A DNA stretch of 33,048 bases from an uncultured OM182 clade bacterium (GTDB taxonomy: Bacteria; Pseudomonadota; Gammaproteobacteria; Pseudomonadales; Azotimanducaceae): the NCBI GenBank assembly GCA_905182025.1, contig CAJJAA010000026.1, positions 1 to 33,048 on the forward strand. The letters are read 5' to 3'. The position numbers and the translations under genes are program-made. The notes beneath the pieces are model-generated. The model did not search any database and was not told the DNA's origin. It saw nothing but the letters and a program-made list of their open reading frames with translations. Every line of letters starts with the position of its first letter. Position 1 is the first letter of the stretch. This document shows, one piece after another, positions 25,356 through 33,048 of this stretch.

Positions 25356-26141
25356 CTAAGTTTGCATGGCTTTGGCGATGTCATCTTTGACCGCATCACC
25401 GGCACTACCTAACATCGCGATGACAGCAGGGGCTGCCCATTTTGTGACCGCCTCAGCAAAGCTTGGTCTTGCCGCAACCGCTTCGTACCAGCGCTTAAGG
25501 TTGGGGCGGTGATTGATTTCAGTATTTTGGTTTAAGTGATCGATTCTGACGACATAGGGTATGAGTGCACAATCCGCCAGACTAAAGGTCTCGCCCACAA
25601 GCCAGGTGCGCGCCGTAAGCATCGTCTCGGCGGCATCAAATAGAGATTGATGGGTTAGCATGGCATCTTTAAATTGGCCAGCAGCAACACCTAATTCAAC
25701 GACGTCCGTTCGCATTTGCCGTTTCCGCGCATTGGGGATCTTAGCAATCATTGCATCAACGTCTGCTTTTGGCCGTGCGAGAAGCGTAGGTCGTAGACCG
25801 ATCGAATAGGTGATCACGCCGCAGGCGGTAGCAAGTTTGTCGTCAATCTGTTTACAGAACAATCGCATCTGATGGCGTTCATAACTGTCCTGCGGTGCAA
25901 GGCTTATTTCAGGATAAGCATCCTGTAGATACTCATTGATGAGTGTCGATTCGATCATGACATTGCCGTTGTCAACAAGGGTAGGGACAACAGCGTCGGG
26001 ATTGAGCGCTATGTAAGCTTCGTCAAATTGATCGCCTGCCTGCAGATCAATCAGTTTGTCCTCAACTTCGAGTGCCTTTTCATGTAGGACCATGCGTACT
26101 TTCTGGGAACAGGTAGAAATCGCGTTGTGATAAAGCTGCAT
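25356..26141 (-). CDS. Glutathione S-transferase-like protein
   Basis: A 261-residue GST-fold protein. The N-terminal thioredoxin-like domain carries STCSQK (9-14) at the catalytic position and the cis-Pro motif VVPTL followed by ES for glutathione binding. The C-terminal helical domain has the N-capping SLADC motif near 197. The C-terminus is longer than usual by about 30 residues. It is the last gene of the leucine-degradation cluster on the minus strand, 61 bases after liuD, and may be cotranscribed. Possible roles are detoxification or isomerisation of a reactive intermediate. Confidence 0.82.
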   Translation of the reverse strand: MQLYHNAISTCSQKVRMVLHEKALEVEDKLIDLQAGDQFDEAYIALNPDAVVPTLVDNGNVMIESTLINEYLQDAYPEISLAPQDSYERHQMRLFCKQIDDKLATACGVITYSIGLRPTLLARPKADVDAMIAKIPNARKRQMRTDVVELGVAAGQFKDAMLTHQSLFDAAETMLTARTWLVGETFSLADCALIPYVVRIDHLNQNTEINHRPNLKRWYEAVAARPSFAEAVTKWAAPAVIAMLGSAGDAVKDDIAKAMQT

Positions 26142-26202
26142 TGACTAAATTCCTCTATTGTCTGTGTCGTTGACCTTTGTATCCAATAACGTAAATAAAA
26201 CC

Positions 26203-28218
26203 CTAGCTGTCCATCGGTTCAAACGCGAGCAGGTCGGCGCCACCATCAACCAGATCGCCTTTGCTGTAGTATATTTCATTGACTGTGCCAGCAACTGGCG
26301 CCTTGATGGCATGCTCCATCTTCATGGCTTCCATAATGACTAACGTGTCACCGGTGGCCACCTTGTCGCCCGCGTTAACGAGAATTTCGACGACAGTGCC
26401 ATTCATCGGTGCTTTGAACCCGGACCCATCATCATGTTCAACTTCTTCACCAAGATCTACCGCACGCACTGTGAACTCGAAACTCGCGTCATCAGTGAAT
26501 AGAGATATTGCGGAACTGCTGTCTATAGCATGTTCTACAACCACCGCTGACCGTTTGTGGCCGTCGATCGTTGCCGTTAAATCGCGACCATCGAGCTGAC
26601 CACTGACGGTAAATGATGCGTTGCCGATATCTGTACGATAGGTGTGCAAACCGACTTTTTCAACATCGATCGTATGTTCGATATCGCCGACAACAATGAC
26701 CTCTGTATGCACGCATGGCGCATTCATTCGCCAGTGGTCTAACGTATGCCAAGGCGACGTTGGATCAGAGCGCGAATCGGAGCTTGGCGCAGGTTGTGAC
26801 TCACGTCGAAGTGTCAGGTACAAAGCGGCCAGTGGAGCAAACAACGAAATCGGTGGCTGGCTATGCTCAAACAAGTCACTTTCATGTCGGGTAATAAAGT
26901 CGGTACTTAAGTCTTCATTACGAAACGCATGATGCGTGGCTAGTCGACGCAGAAAATCAATATTTGTTGTCACACCAATGATTCGATACTCCGCTAGCGC
27001 ACGATCAAGTCTTGCTAATGCGCGTTGTCGGTCTACGTCCCAGACGATGAGCTTGGCGATCATCGGGTCATAGAAAACCCCAACCTCGTCGTTCGTCACG
27101 ACGCCTGTATCAACCCTTACGTGGCGAGATGCTGCCGGTTGTTGTAACCAGATTAGCTTACCCGCTGCGGGTAGAAACTCATTGGCCGGGTCTTCCGCGT
27201 AAATGCGTGCTTCGAATGCATGACCGGTCATTATAAGATCCGACTGACGGCAGGGTAGAGGTTCACCATTGGCCACTTTTAATTGCCATTCCACCAGGTC
27301 CTGGCCCGTGATCATTTCTGTTACAGGGTGTTCGACCTGAAGTCGTGTGTTCATCTCCATGAAATAGAAGTTGCCGGTAGAATCGAGTAAGAACTCAACT
27401 GTGCCTGCGCCAACATAGTTAACAGCGGCAGCTGCACGTAACGCGGCTTCACCCATTTTTTCTCTTATGCCGTCCGGTAGTTTAGGTGCCGGCGCTTCTT
27501 CGATAATCTTTTGATGACGGCGCTGTACGGAACAGTCCCGCTCGAACAAGTAAACGCCATTACCCAAGGCATCACAGAACACTTGAACTTCGACGTGTCT
27601 GGGTTGTTGAAGATATTTTTCAACTAACATGTCGTCGTCGCCAAAGCCCGAGAGTGCTTCGCGTTTTGCGGCCGCTAGCGCCTCATCGAATTCGTTGGGG
27701 TTATGGACTTGTCGCATACCTTTGCCGCCGCCACCTGATACGGCTTTTAACAGGACGGGGTAGCCAATTTTTCGTGCTGCATCTTTGAGAAGGTTTGGGT
27801 CTTGATCAGCACCGTGGTAGCCAGGCAAAAGTGGTACGTCAGCACCTTCCATAATCTGTTTGGCTGCGGATTTTGAACCCATGGTTTCGATCGCGCCAAC
27901 CGGCGGTCCTATAAACACCACGTTATTGTTTTCACAGAGTTGGCAGAAAGCGGCGTTCTCAGATAAAAAGCCGTATCCCGGGTGTATTGCCTCGCTGCCT
28001 GTTTGTTTCGCAGCAGCAATAATCTTCTCCATCACGAGATAGGATTCAGAGGGTGCGGAGCCGCCAATGTGTACAGCTTCATCGGCCATTTGAACGTGCA
28101 GTGCATGCGTATCAGCGTCGGAATAGACAGCGACGGTTTGAATACCGAGCGCTTTGGCAGTGCGAATAACGCGGCAGGCAATTTCGCCACGGTTGGCAAT
28201 AAGTATTTTTCCAAACAT
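26203..28218 (-). CDS. liuD: Methylcrotonyl-CoA carboxylase biotinylated (alpha) subunit
   Basis: A 671-residue acyl-CoA carboxylase alpha subunit. Biotin carboxylase domain: residues 1 to about 445, with NRGEIACR, the ATP-grasp glycine loop SGGGGKGM and the RLQVEH motif. A linker domain follows, then a biotin carrier domain ending the protein with Lys633 in EAMKMEH as the biotin site. Together with the beta subunit it converts 3-methylcrotonyl-CoA to 3-methylglutaconyl-CoA in leucine breakdown. The start at 28218 (MFGKILIANRGE) is used, four bases after the liuB stop, with AGGAT upstream; the longer frame from 28287 would overlap liuB. A geranyl-CoA carboxylase cannot be excluded, but the isovaleryl-CoA dehydrogenase and LiuR neighbours favour leucine. 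Confidence 0.93.
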   Translation of the reverse strand: MFGKILIANRGEIACRVIRTAKALGIQTVAVYSDADTHALHVQMADEAVHIGGSAPSESYLVMEKIIAAAKQTGSEAIHPGYGFLSENAAFCQLCENNNVVFIGPPVGAIETMGSKSAAKQIMEGADVPLLPGYHGADQDPNLLKDAARKIGYPVLLKAVSGGGGKGMRQVHNPNEFDEALAAAKREALSGFGDDDMLVEKYLQQPRHVEVQVFCDALGNGVYLFERDCSVQRRHQKIIEEAPAPKLPDGIREKMGEAALRAAAAVNYVGAGTVEFLLDSTGNFYFMEMNTRLQVEHPVTEMITGQDLVEWQLKVANGEPLPCRQSDLIMTGHAFEARIYAEDPANEFLPAAGKLIWLQQPAASRHVRVDTGVVTNDEVGVFYDPMIAKLIVWDVDRQRALARLDRALAEYRIIGVTTNIDFLRRLATHHAFRNEDLSTDFITRHESDLFEHSQPPISLFAPLAALYLTLRRESQPAPSSDSRSDPTSPWHTLDHWRMNAPCVHTEVIVVGDIEHTIDVEKVGLHTYRTDIGNASFTVSGQLDGRDLTATIDGHKRSAVVVEHAIDSSSAISLFTDDASFEFTVRAVDLGEEVEHDDGSGFKAPMNGTVVEILVNAGDKVATGDTLVIMEAMKMEHAIKAPVAGTVNEIYYSKGDLVDGGADLLAFEPMDS

Positions 28219-28222
28219 TGGG

Positions 28223-29833
28223 CTACATCCTAAAGACGCCGAATCGCGTTTCCGCAATTGGCTTGTTAAGTGAGGCTGACAGAGCAAGACCTAAAACGCG
28301 TCGCGTGTCCCTTGGGTCAATGACGCCATCATCCCAGAGTCGGGCGCTCGCATAGTAGGGATGCCCCTGTGCGTCAAAGTCGTCAACAATGGGTTGTTTG
28401 AACAACGCTTCTTGTTCGACTGGCCATTCGTCTCCCGCATTTTCAATCTGAGTACGTCGCACTTGAGCTAGAACGCCAGCCGCTTGTTCGCCGCCCATGA
28501 CTGAAATACGCGCATTGGGCCACATAAACAGGAAGTTAGGATCATAGGCTCGACCGCACATGCCGTAGTTACCGGCCCCGTAAGAGTTACCAATAATCAG
28601 GGTGAGTTTCGGCACTTTGGCGCAGGCTACTGCCATCACCATTTTGGCGCCGTGTTTAGCGATGCCGCCGGCTTCATATTGTTGGCCAACCATAAAGCCC
28701 GTGATGTTCTGCAGGAAGATAAGTGGAATTTTTCGTTGTGCGCACAATTCAATAAAGTGCGCACCTTTCTGCGCCGATTCACTGAACAGCACACCATTGT
28801 TGGCAACAATGCCCACGGGGTAGCCATAAAGTCTGGCGAAACCACAGACCAATGTTGTGCCGTAGAGCGCCTTAAACTCATCAAATTCAGAGCCGTCGAA
28901 TACCCGTGCAATCACTTCTCTGACATCGTACGGTTTACGGACATTTTTTGGCACGATGCCTAACAGATCACTCGCTGGGAATAGAGGTTCAACAACCTCT
29001 GCAACATCCATTAAAACTGGTTTGACGCGATTGAGTCGGCTCACCGCATTGCGAGCGAGTTCGAGTGCATGGTGATCATTTCTCGCGTAATGATCAGTGA
29101 CACCGGATTCTCTCGAGTGCACGTCGGCACCGCCAAGTTCCTCAGCGCTGACTTCTTCACCGGTCGCCATTTTGACGAGGGGCGGGCCGGCAAGAAAGAT
29201 CGTGCCCTGATTTTTCACAATGATTGATTCATCAGCCATTGCGGGGACATAAGCGCCACCGGCTGTACACGAACCCATCACAACAGCAATTTGGGGAATA
29301 TTTTCGGCCGACATATTGGCTTGATTGAAAAAGATTCGTCCAAAGTGATGTTTGTCTGGAAAAACTTCGTCCTGGTTTGGCAAATTTGCACCGCCGGAAT
29401 CAACCAGATAAATGCAGGGTAGGTGGTTCTCTTGAGCAATATCCTGAGCCCGTAGATGTTTTTTTACCGTCACGGGATAGTAGGTACCGCCTTTAACCGT
29501 TGCATCATTGACGACAATCACACATTGCTGGCCGTTGATTTGACCAATGCCTGTGATGATGCCTGCTGCCGGCACATTATCTTTGCCGTACATGTCGTGC
29601 GCAGCAAGCTGTGAGAATTCCAAGAAAGATGTGCCGGGGTCGATAAGGGCATCAACGCGATCTCGCGGTAGCAGTTTGCCGCGCGCTTTATGCCGCTCTT
29701 GGTATCGTTCGCCACCGCCTTGCTTAATTTGCTCAACCGTCGTTTGCAGATCATCGACGAGACTTTGCATATGCTCGACGTTTTCAATGAAGTCAGCCGC
29801 GCGAGGGTTAATATCTGATGTAATGACTGCCAT
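28223..29833 (-). CDS. liuB: Methylcrotonyl-CoA carboxylase carboxyltransferase (beta) subunit
   Basis: A 536-residue carboxyltransferase of the acyl-CoA carboxylase beta family. Both crotonase-like halves are present: [21 protein letters not shown] and [13 protein letters not shown] in the N-terminal half, and the [15 protein letters not shown] and [13 protein letters not shown] stretches in the C-terminal half. These match methylcrotonyl-CoA carboxylase rather than propionyl-CoA carboxylase. It follows liuA by three bases with its RBS inside the end of that gene. With LiuD it forms the large MCC complex in the cytoplasm. Confidence 0.95.
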   Translation of the reverse strand: MAVITSDINPRAADFIENVEHMQSLVDDLQTTVEQIKQGGGERYQERHKARGKLLPRDRVDALIDPGTSFLEFSQLAAHDMYGKDNVPAAGIITGIGQINGQQCVIVVNDATVKGGTYYPVTVKKHLRAQDIAQENHLPCIYLVDSGGANLPNQDEVFPDKHHFGRIFFNQANMSAENIPQIAVVMGSCTAGGAYVPAMADESIIVKNQGTIFLAGPPLVKMATGEEVSAEELGGADVHSRESGVTDHYARNDHHALELARNAVSRLNRVKPVLMDVAEVVEPLFPASDLLGIVPKNVRKPYDVREVIARVFDGSEFDEFKALYGTTLVCGFARLYGYPVGIVANNGVLFSESAQKGAHFIELCAQRKIPLIFLQNITGFMVGQQYEAGGIAKHGAKMVMAVACAKVPKLTLIIGNSYGAGNYGMCGRAYDPNFLFMWPNARISVMGGEQAAGVLAQVRRTQIENAGDEWPVEQEALFKQPIVDDFDAQGHPYYASARLWDDGVIDPRDTRRVLGLALSASLNKPIAETRFGVFRM

Positions 29834-29836
29834 GAT

Positions 29837-31006
29837 TTATCCCGCCTCTGAAAAGAGTTCTCGACCGATGAGCATGCGGCGAATCTCTGACGTACCGGCG
29901 CCAATTTCATACAGTTTGGCGTCACGTAGCAATCGGCCCGTACCGTACTCATTGATGTAGCCATTACCGCCTAATGCTTGTATCGCTTGTAGTGCGCATT
30001 GCGTTGCCTGCTCAGCGGTATAGAGGATGACCGCGGCCGCATCCTTTCGGCTTTCCTGTCCTCTATCACATGCGCGTGCAACCGCGTAGAGATAAGCACG
30101 GCTAGCGTTCAGTGTTGTATACATGTCAGCAAGCTTGCCCTGCATCAACTGGAATTCTCCAATCGCTTGGCCAAACTGCTTTCGATCGTGAACGTAGGGG
30201 ACAACAATATCCATGCAAGCTTGCATGATGCCGACGGGTCCGCCTGATAATACGGTGCGCTCATAATCTAAGCCTGACATCAGCACACGTACGCCTTCAC
30301 CTTCACGGCCTAGAATATTTTCTACCGGTACTTCGCAATCTTGAAATACCAGCTCGCAAGTATTGGAGCCGCGCATGCCCAGCTTGTCGAGTTTTTGTGC
30401 TTGGCTGAAGCCCGCGTAATCCCGTTCAACGAGAAACGCAGTCATGCCGCGAGAGCCTGCATTTACGTCAGTCTTTGCATATATAACGTAGGTGTCCGCA
30501 TCGGGTCCGTTTGTGATCCACATTTTTGAACCATTGAGGATATAGACATCGCCTTGCTTCTCGGCTTTAAGCTTCATGCTGACGACATCTGACCCGGCAC
30601 CGGGCTCTGACATCGCAAGTGCACCGACATGTTCACCGGAGCATAACTTGGGTAGGTATTTCGATTTTTGTTCGTGCGTGCCATTTTTGTGAATCTGATT
30701 GACGCATAGATTCGAGTGGGCGCCATAGGACAGGCCGACGGAAGCCGACGCTCGACTGATTTCTTCCATTACGATAGCGTGAGCTAGATAGCCCATATCG
30801 CTGCCACCGAATTCCTCTGAGACGGTGATGCCGAGAATCCCGATGTCTCCCATCTTGCGCCAAAGATCCGCCGGGAATTCGTTGCTACTGTCAATGTCAG
30901 CAGCCCGAGGCGCAATTTCGTTCTGGGCGAATTTGAAGACAAGGTCCCTGAGCATATCGAGGTCTTCACCTAAGTTGTGGTCCAGCATGGCATAGGATGT
31001 ATTCAT
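29837..31006 (-). CDS. liuA: Isovaleryl-CoA dehydrogenase
   Basis: A 389-residue acyl-CoA dehydrogenase. The catalytic Glu249 sits in [11 protein letters not shown], the position that distinguishes isovaleryl-CoA dehydrogenases, and the medium-chain position is Gly (IGAGTSE). [10 protein letters not shown] and the C-terminal ALGGNGY motif are also present. It oxidises isovaleryl-CoA to 3-methylcrotonyl-CoA and should donate electrons to the ETF encoded at 8348-10029. AAGGGA stands eight bases before the ATG. It is 30 bases after liuR, so the cluster liuR-liuA-liuB-liuD is likely one operon. Confidence 0.96.
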   Translation of the reverse strand: MNTSYAMLDHNLGEDLDMLRDLVFKFAQNEIAPRAADIDSSNEFPADLWRKMGDIGILGITVSEEFGGSDMGYLAHAIVMEEISRASASVGLSYGAHSNLCVNQIHKNGTHEQKSKYLPKLCSGEHVGALAMSEPGAGSDVVSMKLKAEKQGDVYILNGSKMWITNGPDADTYVIYAKTDVNAGSRGMTAFLVERDYAGFSQAQKLDKLGMRGSNTCELVFQDCEVPVENILGREGEGVRVLMSGLDYERTVLSGGPVGIMQACMDIVVPYVHDRKQFGQAIGEFQLMQGKLADMYTTLNASRAYLYAVARACDRGQESRKDAAAVILYTAEQATQCALQAIQALGGNGYINEYGTGRLLRDAKLYEIGAGTSEIRRMLIGRELFSEAG

Positions 31007-31036
31007 GGCATTTTTCCCTTAGAAAATTCGTTAGTT

Positions 31037-31426
31037 TTAAGGTTTGTTTTTTAACGTTCCCTGCATGGCAAGCCGACTGCGTTGTTCCCAATCCTGTAGG
31101 TCAACGATCATGCGCTCGAGTTCCTTTTTTTGAGCTTCCAGTTGGCACCGTCGAACTTGAATATTGTCGATGAGGGCTTCAAGTTGTTTTTTGTTATTAG
31201 ATTCAGGGTCGTACATGGAGATTAAATCAGCGCTTTGCTCAAGCGATAAGCCTAAGGTTTTACCGCGCAAGATAAGAATGAGTCGGGCTCTGTCGGCACT
31301 TGTATAGAGCCTGCTCTGACCAACGCGAATAGGGGACAGCAGCCCCTTTTCCTCGTAATATCGCAGTGTTCGTGTCGTTACTGCGAACTCTTGCGATAAA
31401 TCACGAATGGAATAATTATTTTTCAT
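31037..31426 (-). CDS. liuR: MerR-family regulator LiuR
   Basis: A 129-residue MerR-type transcription factor with an N-terminal winged helix (YSIRDLSQEFAVTTRTLRYYEEKGLL) and a coiled-coil dimerisation helix at about 85-115. No metal-binding Cys cluster of the MerR/ZntR type is present, fitting an acyl-CoA-sensing regulator. Its place at the head of a leucine operon and its sequence match LiuR, a regulator of branched-chain amino acid use in proteobacteria. A perfect 18-bp palindrome lies 20 bases before its start and is the natural candidate operator, suggesting autoregulation. Confidence 0.9.
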   Translation of the reverse strand: MKNNYSIRDLSQEFAVTTRTLRYYEEKGLLSPIRVGQSRLYTSADRARLILILRGKTLGLSLEQSADLISMYDPESNNKKQLEALIDNIQVRRCQLEAQKKELERMIVDLQDWEQRSRLAMQGTLKNKP

Positions 31427-31445
31427 GTGCCGATCCTAGCCTAAC

Positions 31446-31463
31446 GTTGACGTTAACGTCAAC
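31446..31463. promoter_or_regulatory. 18-bp perfect palindrome, likely LiuR operator
   Basis: GTTGACGTTAACGTCAAC is fully symmetric and lies between position 31463 and the liuR start at 31426. On the minus strand its TTGACG could serve as -35 with TAGGAT (31438-31433) as -10 at a spacing of 18, which would place the transcription start at or next to the liuR ATG. TAGGAT may instead be the ribosome site. Binding by LiuR is inferred from position and symmetry. Confidence 0.7.
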
Positions 31464-31781
31464 ACCCCGTGATTTATCGTGATCTACCTAAGAATTGAGA
31501 AAGCGATGTCCCTTTCTTATGATTCCTTAGCGGATGACTCTGTTATCAAAACAATGTGTTGCAGCCCCTCGTCAGTGTGTAGCGATGCGTTTTGCCGTCA
31601 GGAAAATTATTCAGACTCTGATGCTCATTCATCTAACGAGGTAGCTAAAAATCGCAAAAAATCGAGTTACAATCAGGGCCTCTGAAAGCGTTTAGTTTTA
31701 GGTCGGCAGCACATATGCGCGTTCATAGATTGTATGAAGACTGCCACTATGACTAAAGAGAGCGAAAACCATAGAGTCTAA
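31464..31781. other. 318-bp region without a supported gene
   Basis: Only short frames occur. A 68-codon plus-strand frame (31479-31685) rich in Ser, Asp and Cys has weak initiation and no recognisable motif. A 15-codon frame at 31734-31781 (ATG to TAA) is in register with the broken ORF that follows. I saw no hairpin with a T run, no tRNA and no repeat. Confidence 0.5.
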
Positions 31782-32249
31782 GCATCATTATTTTGGTCGT
31801 CAGGGGAGCGTTTAATACAAAGAACTTCAAGAGGTTTTACTGTCGTCAGTGCTTGGCGTCCAAATAATTTGAATATCGCCTTTCTAAACACGGGTTATGA
31901 CACAAGTTCTGTAACCGGCGAGCTAAAGATTTATGACAATGGTGTTTTGACGAAGACGATGCCAAATGTTGCTAAAGGCAACGTTGTACCGGGTAATGGT
32001 CACGCAGTCATAGGCCAAAAAATGAATACGCCGGGCACGATGAATGGATGGAACACGGGTGAATACTATGGAGGTCAGATTTTCGGCGCCAGTCTAGCAA
32101 CGAAATCACTGGACCCTACCGACATTGCCCGAGCACCGTTATATACAGCGACGCGCGCTGAAGGTCTGGCAATGGACGTTCGATCACAAGGCGGCGCAAA
32201 AGTGTCAATCAAGCCAGATGTTTCGATTGGGTGCTGGGCCACTAGCTAG
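31782..32249 (+). pseudogene. Broken LamG-like ORF lacking its 5' end
   Basis: The frame is open from 31782 to a TAG at 32247, reads as coding throughout (155 codons), and an in-frame TAA at 31779 closes it upstream. The only possible start before the coding-like stretch is ATG at 31734, but the TAA lies between them; TTG at 31869 has no Shine-Dalgarno site and would cut off a protein-like segment. The protein resembles the C-terminal half of a LamG or concanavalin-type beta-sandwich (GELKIYDNGVL, then YYGGQIFGASLATKSLDPTDIA). Best read as the tail of a formerly larger, probably exported protein. Family placement is tentative. Confidence 0.4.
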
Positions 32250-32267
32250 GCGTGTGTTAACACACGC
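32250..32267. terminator. 18-bp palindrome between convergent genes
   Basis: GCGTGTGTTAACACACGC starts one base after the broken ORF stop and lies 10 bases before the convergent DUF6435 stop. It can form a 7-bp stem with a TTAA loop, but no T run follows on either strand. It may be a bidirectional terminator or a protein-binding site. Confidence 0.4.
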
Positions 32268-32277
32268 AAGATAGGGT

Positions 32278-32460
32278 TTACTGAGGCGTTGAGGAAGCAT
32301 TTAGTGCGTCGAGTTGCTCTTTCAGCGCTTCAGCTTCTTCTGTCAGAAAAGAATAGCTGCGGATATCGCCATTACGCTGCGCATGCATCGCTTTCTCTAA
32401 CTTCGCCTTGTATTGCTTGAGGAGTTTCTTAGCGGGATCTGATTTAAATAGTCCAAACAT
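32278..32460 (-). CDS. DUF6435 family small protein
   Basis: A 60-residue soluble protein: MFGLFKSDP start, then a Lys/Glu-rich helical body (KKLLKQYKAKLEKAMHAQR) and a NGDIRSYSFLTEEAEAL segment. This pattern matches the small DUF6435 proteins that are widespread in gammaproteobacteria. It is likely a cytoplasmic helical hairpin; function unknown. The start has no strong Shine-Dalgarno sequence. Monocistronic, convergent with the broken ORF. Confidence 0.78.
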   Translation of the reverse strand: MFGLFKSDPAKKLLKQYKAKLEKAMHAQRNGDIRSYSFLTEEAEALKEQLDALNASSTPQ

Positions 32461-32673
32461 GATGTTCGCTCAATAGAGTAGGGTAAGGTCCTTCTACGTT
32501 GCAAAACCTACAGAGGATCAGATTGTGAGCGGGACTTTGTAGGCCTGCTAGGATGCTGTTGATAGCGTTATCGAGGTATTCGACGATTCATTTGAAGGGA
32601 ACCATTACTAACTGTGTTTGTGACGGCCTTGTTGTGAGAATATACTGGCATTACCCATTACCCGATACATTCC

Positions 32674-33048
32674 ATGCTTATCAGCAAATCTAGTGCCTGG
32701 CCCCGTGATCAGTTAGTTTCTTACCTCTCGCAAGTCTCTATACCAATGCGCATCGCGACATATGGTGAAGCGTTTCCGAGTATTTGTTCGGTCTGGTTTT
32801 TGTTCGATCCGGACCGTGATGTGCTGCTGTGTGCATCGCATAAAAATAGCCAGCTTGTAAAACAGCTCAGCAAAAATGATAAATGTGCCTTCGAAATCGC
32901 GCCGAATGAACCGCCCTATAAAGGCGTAAGGGGTAGGGGTCGAGTAAGCCTGACGCATGTTGGGGTCGAGGAGACGTTACATAAGTTAATCGGACGGTAT
33001 CTGGGTGACTCGAACGACTCTTTGGCAAAATGGCTGCTTGATCGCAAG
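32674..33048 (+). CDS. Pyridoxamine 5'-phosphate oxidase-like FMN-binding protein, 5' part
   Basis: A frame of 125 codons runs from ATG at 32674 off the right edge without a stop. The sequence fits the FMN-binding split-barrel (PPOX-class) fold: an N-terminal helix, a strand MRIATYGEAFPSICSVWFLFD, then LLCASHKNSQLVKQL and NDKCAFEIA, which resemble the FMN phosphate-binding and interface strands. Many such proteins are flavin-dependent oxidoreductases or haem/biliverdin-binding proteins; no specific role can be given for an incomplete protein. The ATG has no clear RBS. A minus-strand ORF at 32713-32958 is its antisense shadow. Confidence 0.75.
   Translation, partial: MLISKSSAWPRDQLVSYLSQVSIPMRIATYGEAFPSICSVWFLFDPDRDVLLCASHKNSQLVKQLSKNDKCAFEIAPNEPPYKGVRGRGRVSLTHVGVEETLHKLIGRYLGDSNDSLAKWLLDRK

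Noticed and set aside
31479..31685. 68-codon plus-strand ORF upstream of the broken LamG-like ORF
   Set aside because: Weak initiation, Ser/Asp/Cys-rich composition without motifs, and no conserved-looking segment; treated as chance.
32713..32958. 81-codon minus-strand ORF at the right edge
   Set aside because: Antisense to the PPOX-like frame that runs off the window and has family-like sequence.

Overview
The window looks like chromosomal DNA of a Gram-negative, respiring, heterotroph gammaproteobacterium, probably a marine or otherwise environmental lineage. Pointers are a MerR/LiuR-controlled leucine-degradation operon, an ETF/ETF-ubiquinone oxidoreductase pair, a YiiX-type permuted NlpC/P60 enzyme, a DUF1285 protein and a DUF6435 protein. 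The genus cannot be named from sequence alone. I see no tRNA, rRNA, CRISPR array, transposase, integrase or phage gene. Base composition looks even by eye, so this reads as core chromosome with a catabolic accessory block rather than an island.

Layout. (1) 1-2848, plus strand: the 3' end of an acyl-CoA synthetase, a GNAT acetyltransferase and a stand-alone murF, tightly packed, followed by a 10-bp tandem repeat. (2) 2945-4415: a minus-strand YiiX-like permuted NlpC/P60 hydrolase with its terminator, then a 425-bp spacer holding a 13-bp tandem repeat. (3) 4416-6185: moaA and a DUF1285 gene. (4) 6246-10102: the electron-transfer module, with ETF-QO on the minus strand divergent from etfB-etfA on the plus strand and good terminators at both ends. 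(5) 10326-12830: a membrane-anchored TIR-TPR protein and, two bases after its stop, a short secreted Cys-containing ORF that looks frameshifted. (6) 12988-20534: a minus-strand SDR, then a plus-strand run of amidohydrolase, CobW-like G3E GTPase (4-nt overlap), aldehyde dehydrogenase and two dissimilar acyl-CoA dehydrogenases. (7) 20571-25337: a GFA-type zinc protein, a convergent VOC/GltS-like pair, an SDR and an MFS transporter. (8) 25356-31463, minus strand: liuR-liuA-liuB-liuD and a GST-like gene, preceded by a perfect 18-bp palindrome. (9) 31464-33048: mostly gene-poor, with a broken LamG-like ORF, a DUF6435 gene and the 5' part of an FMN-binding split-barrel (PPOX-like) gene.

How the genes work together. 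At least three acyl-CoA dehydrogenase genes (isovaleryl-CoA dehydrogenase and the ACAD pair) would pass electrons to the ETF encoded by etfBA, and ETF-QO would hand them to ubiquinone. Acyl-CoA synthetase, aldehyde dehydrogenase and the SDRs fit the same acyl-CoA and aldehyde catabolism. The leucine operon here lacks the liuC (methylglutaconyl-CoA hydratase) and liuE (HMG-CoA lyase) genes usually found with it. The least explained elements are the TIR-TPR protein with its secreted partner, the amidohydrolase/G3E GTPase overlap, the ACAD pair in which only one subunit keeps a recognisable catalytic Glu, and the short tandem repeats flanking the YiiX-like gene region.
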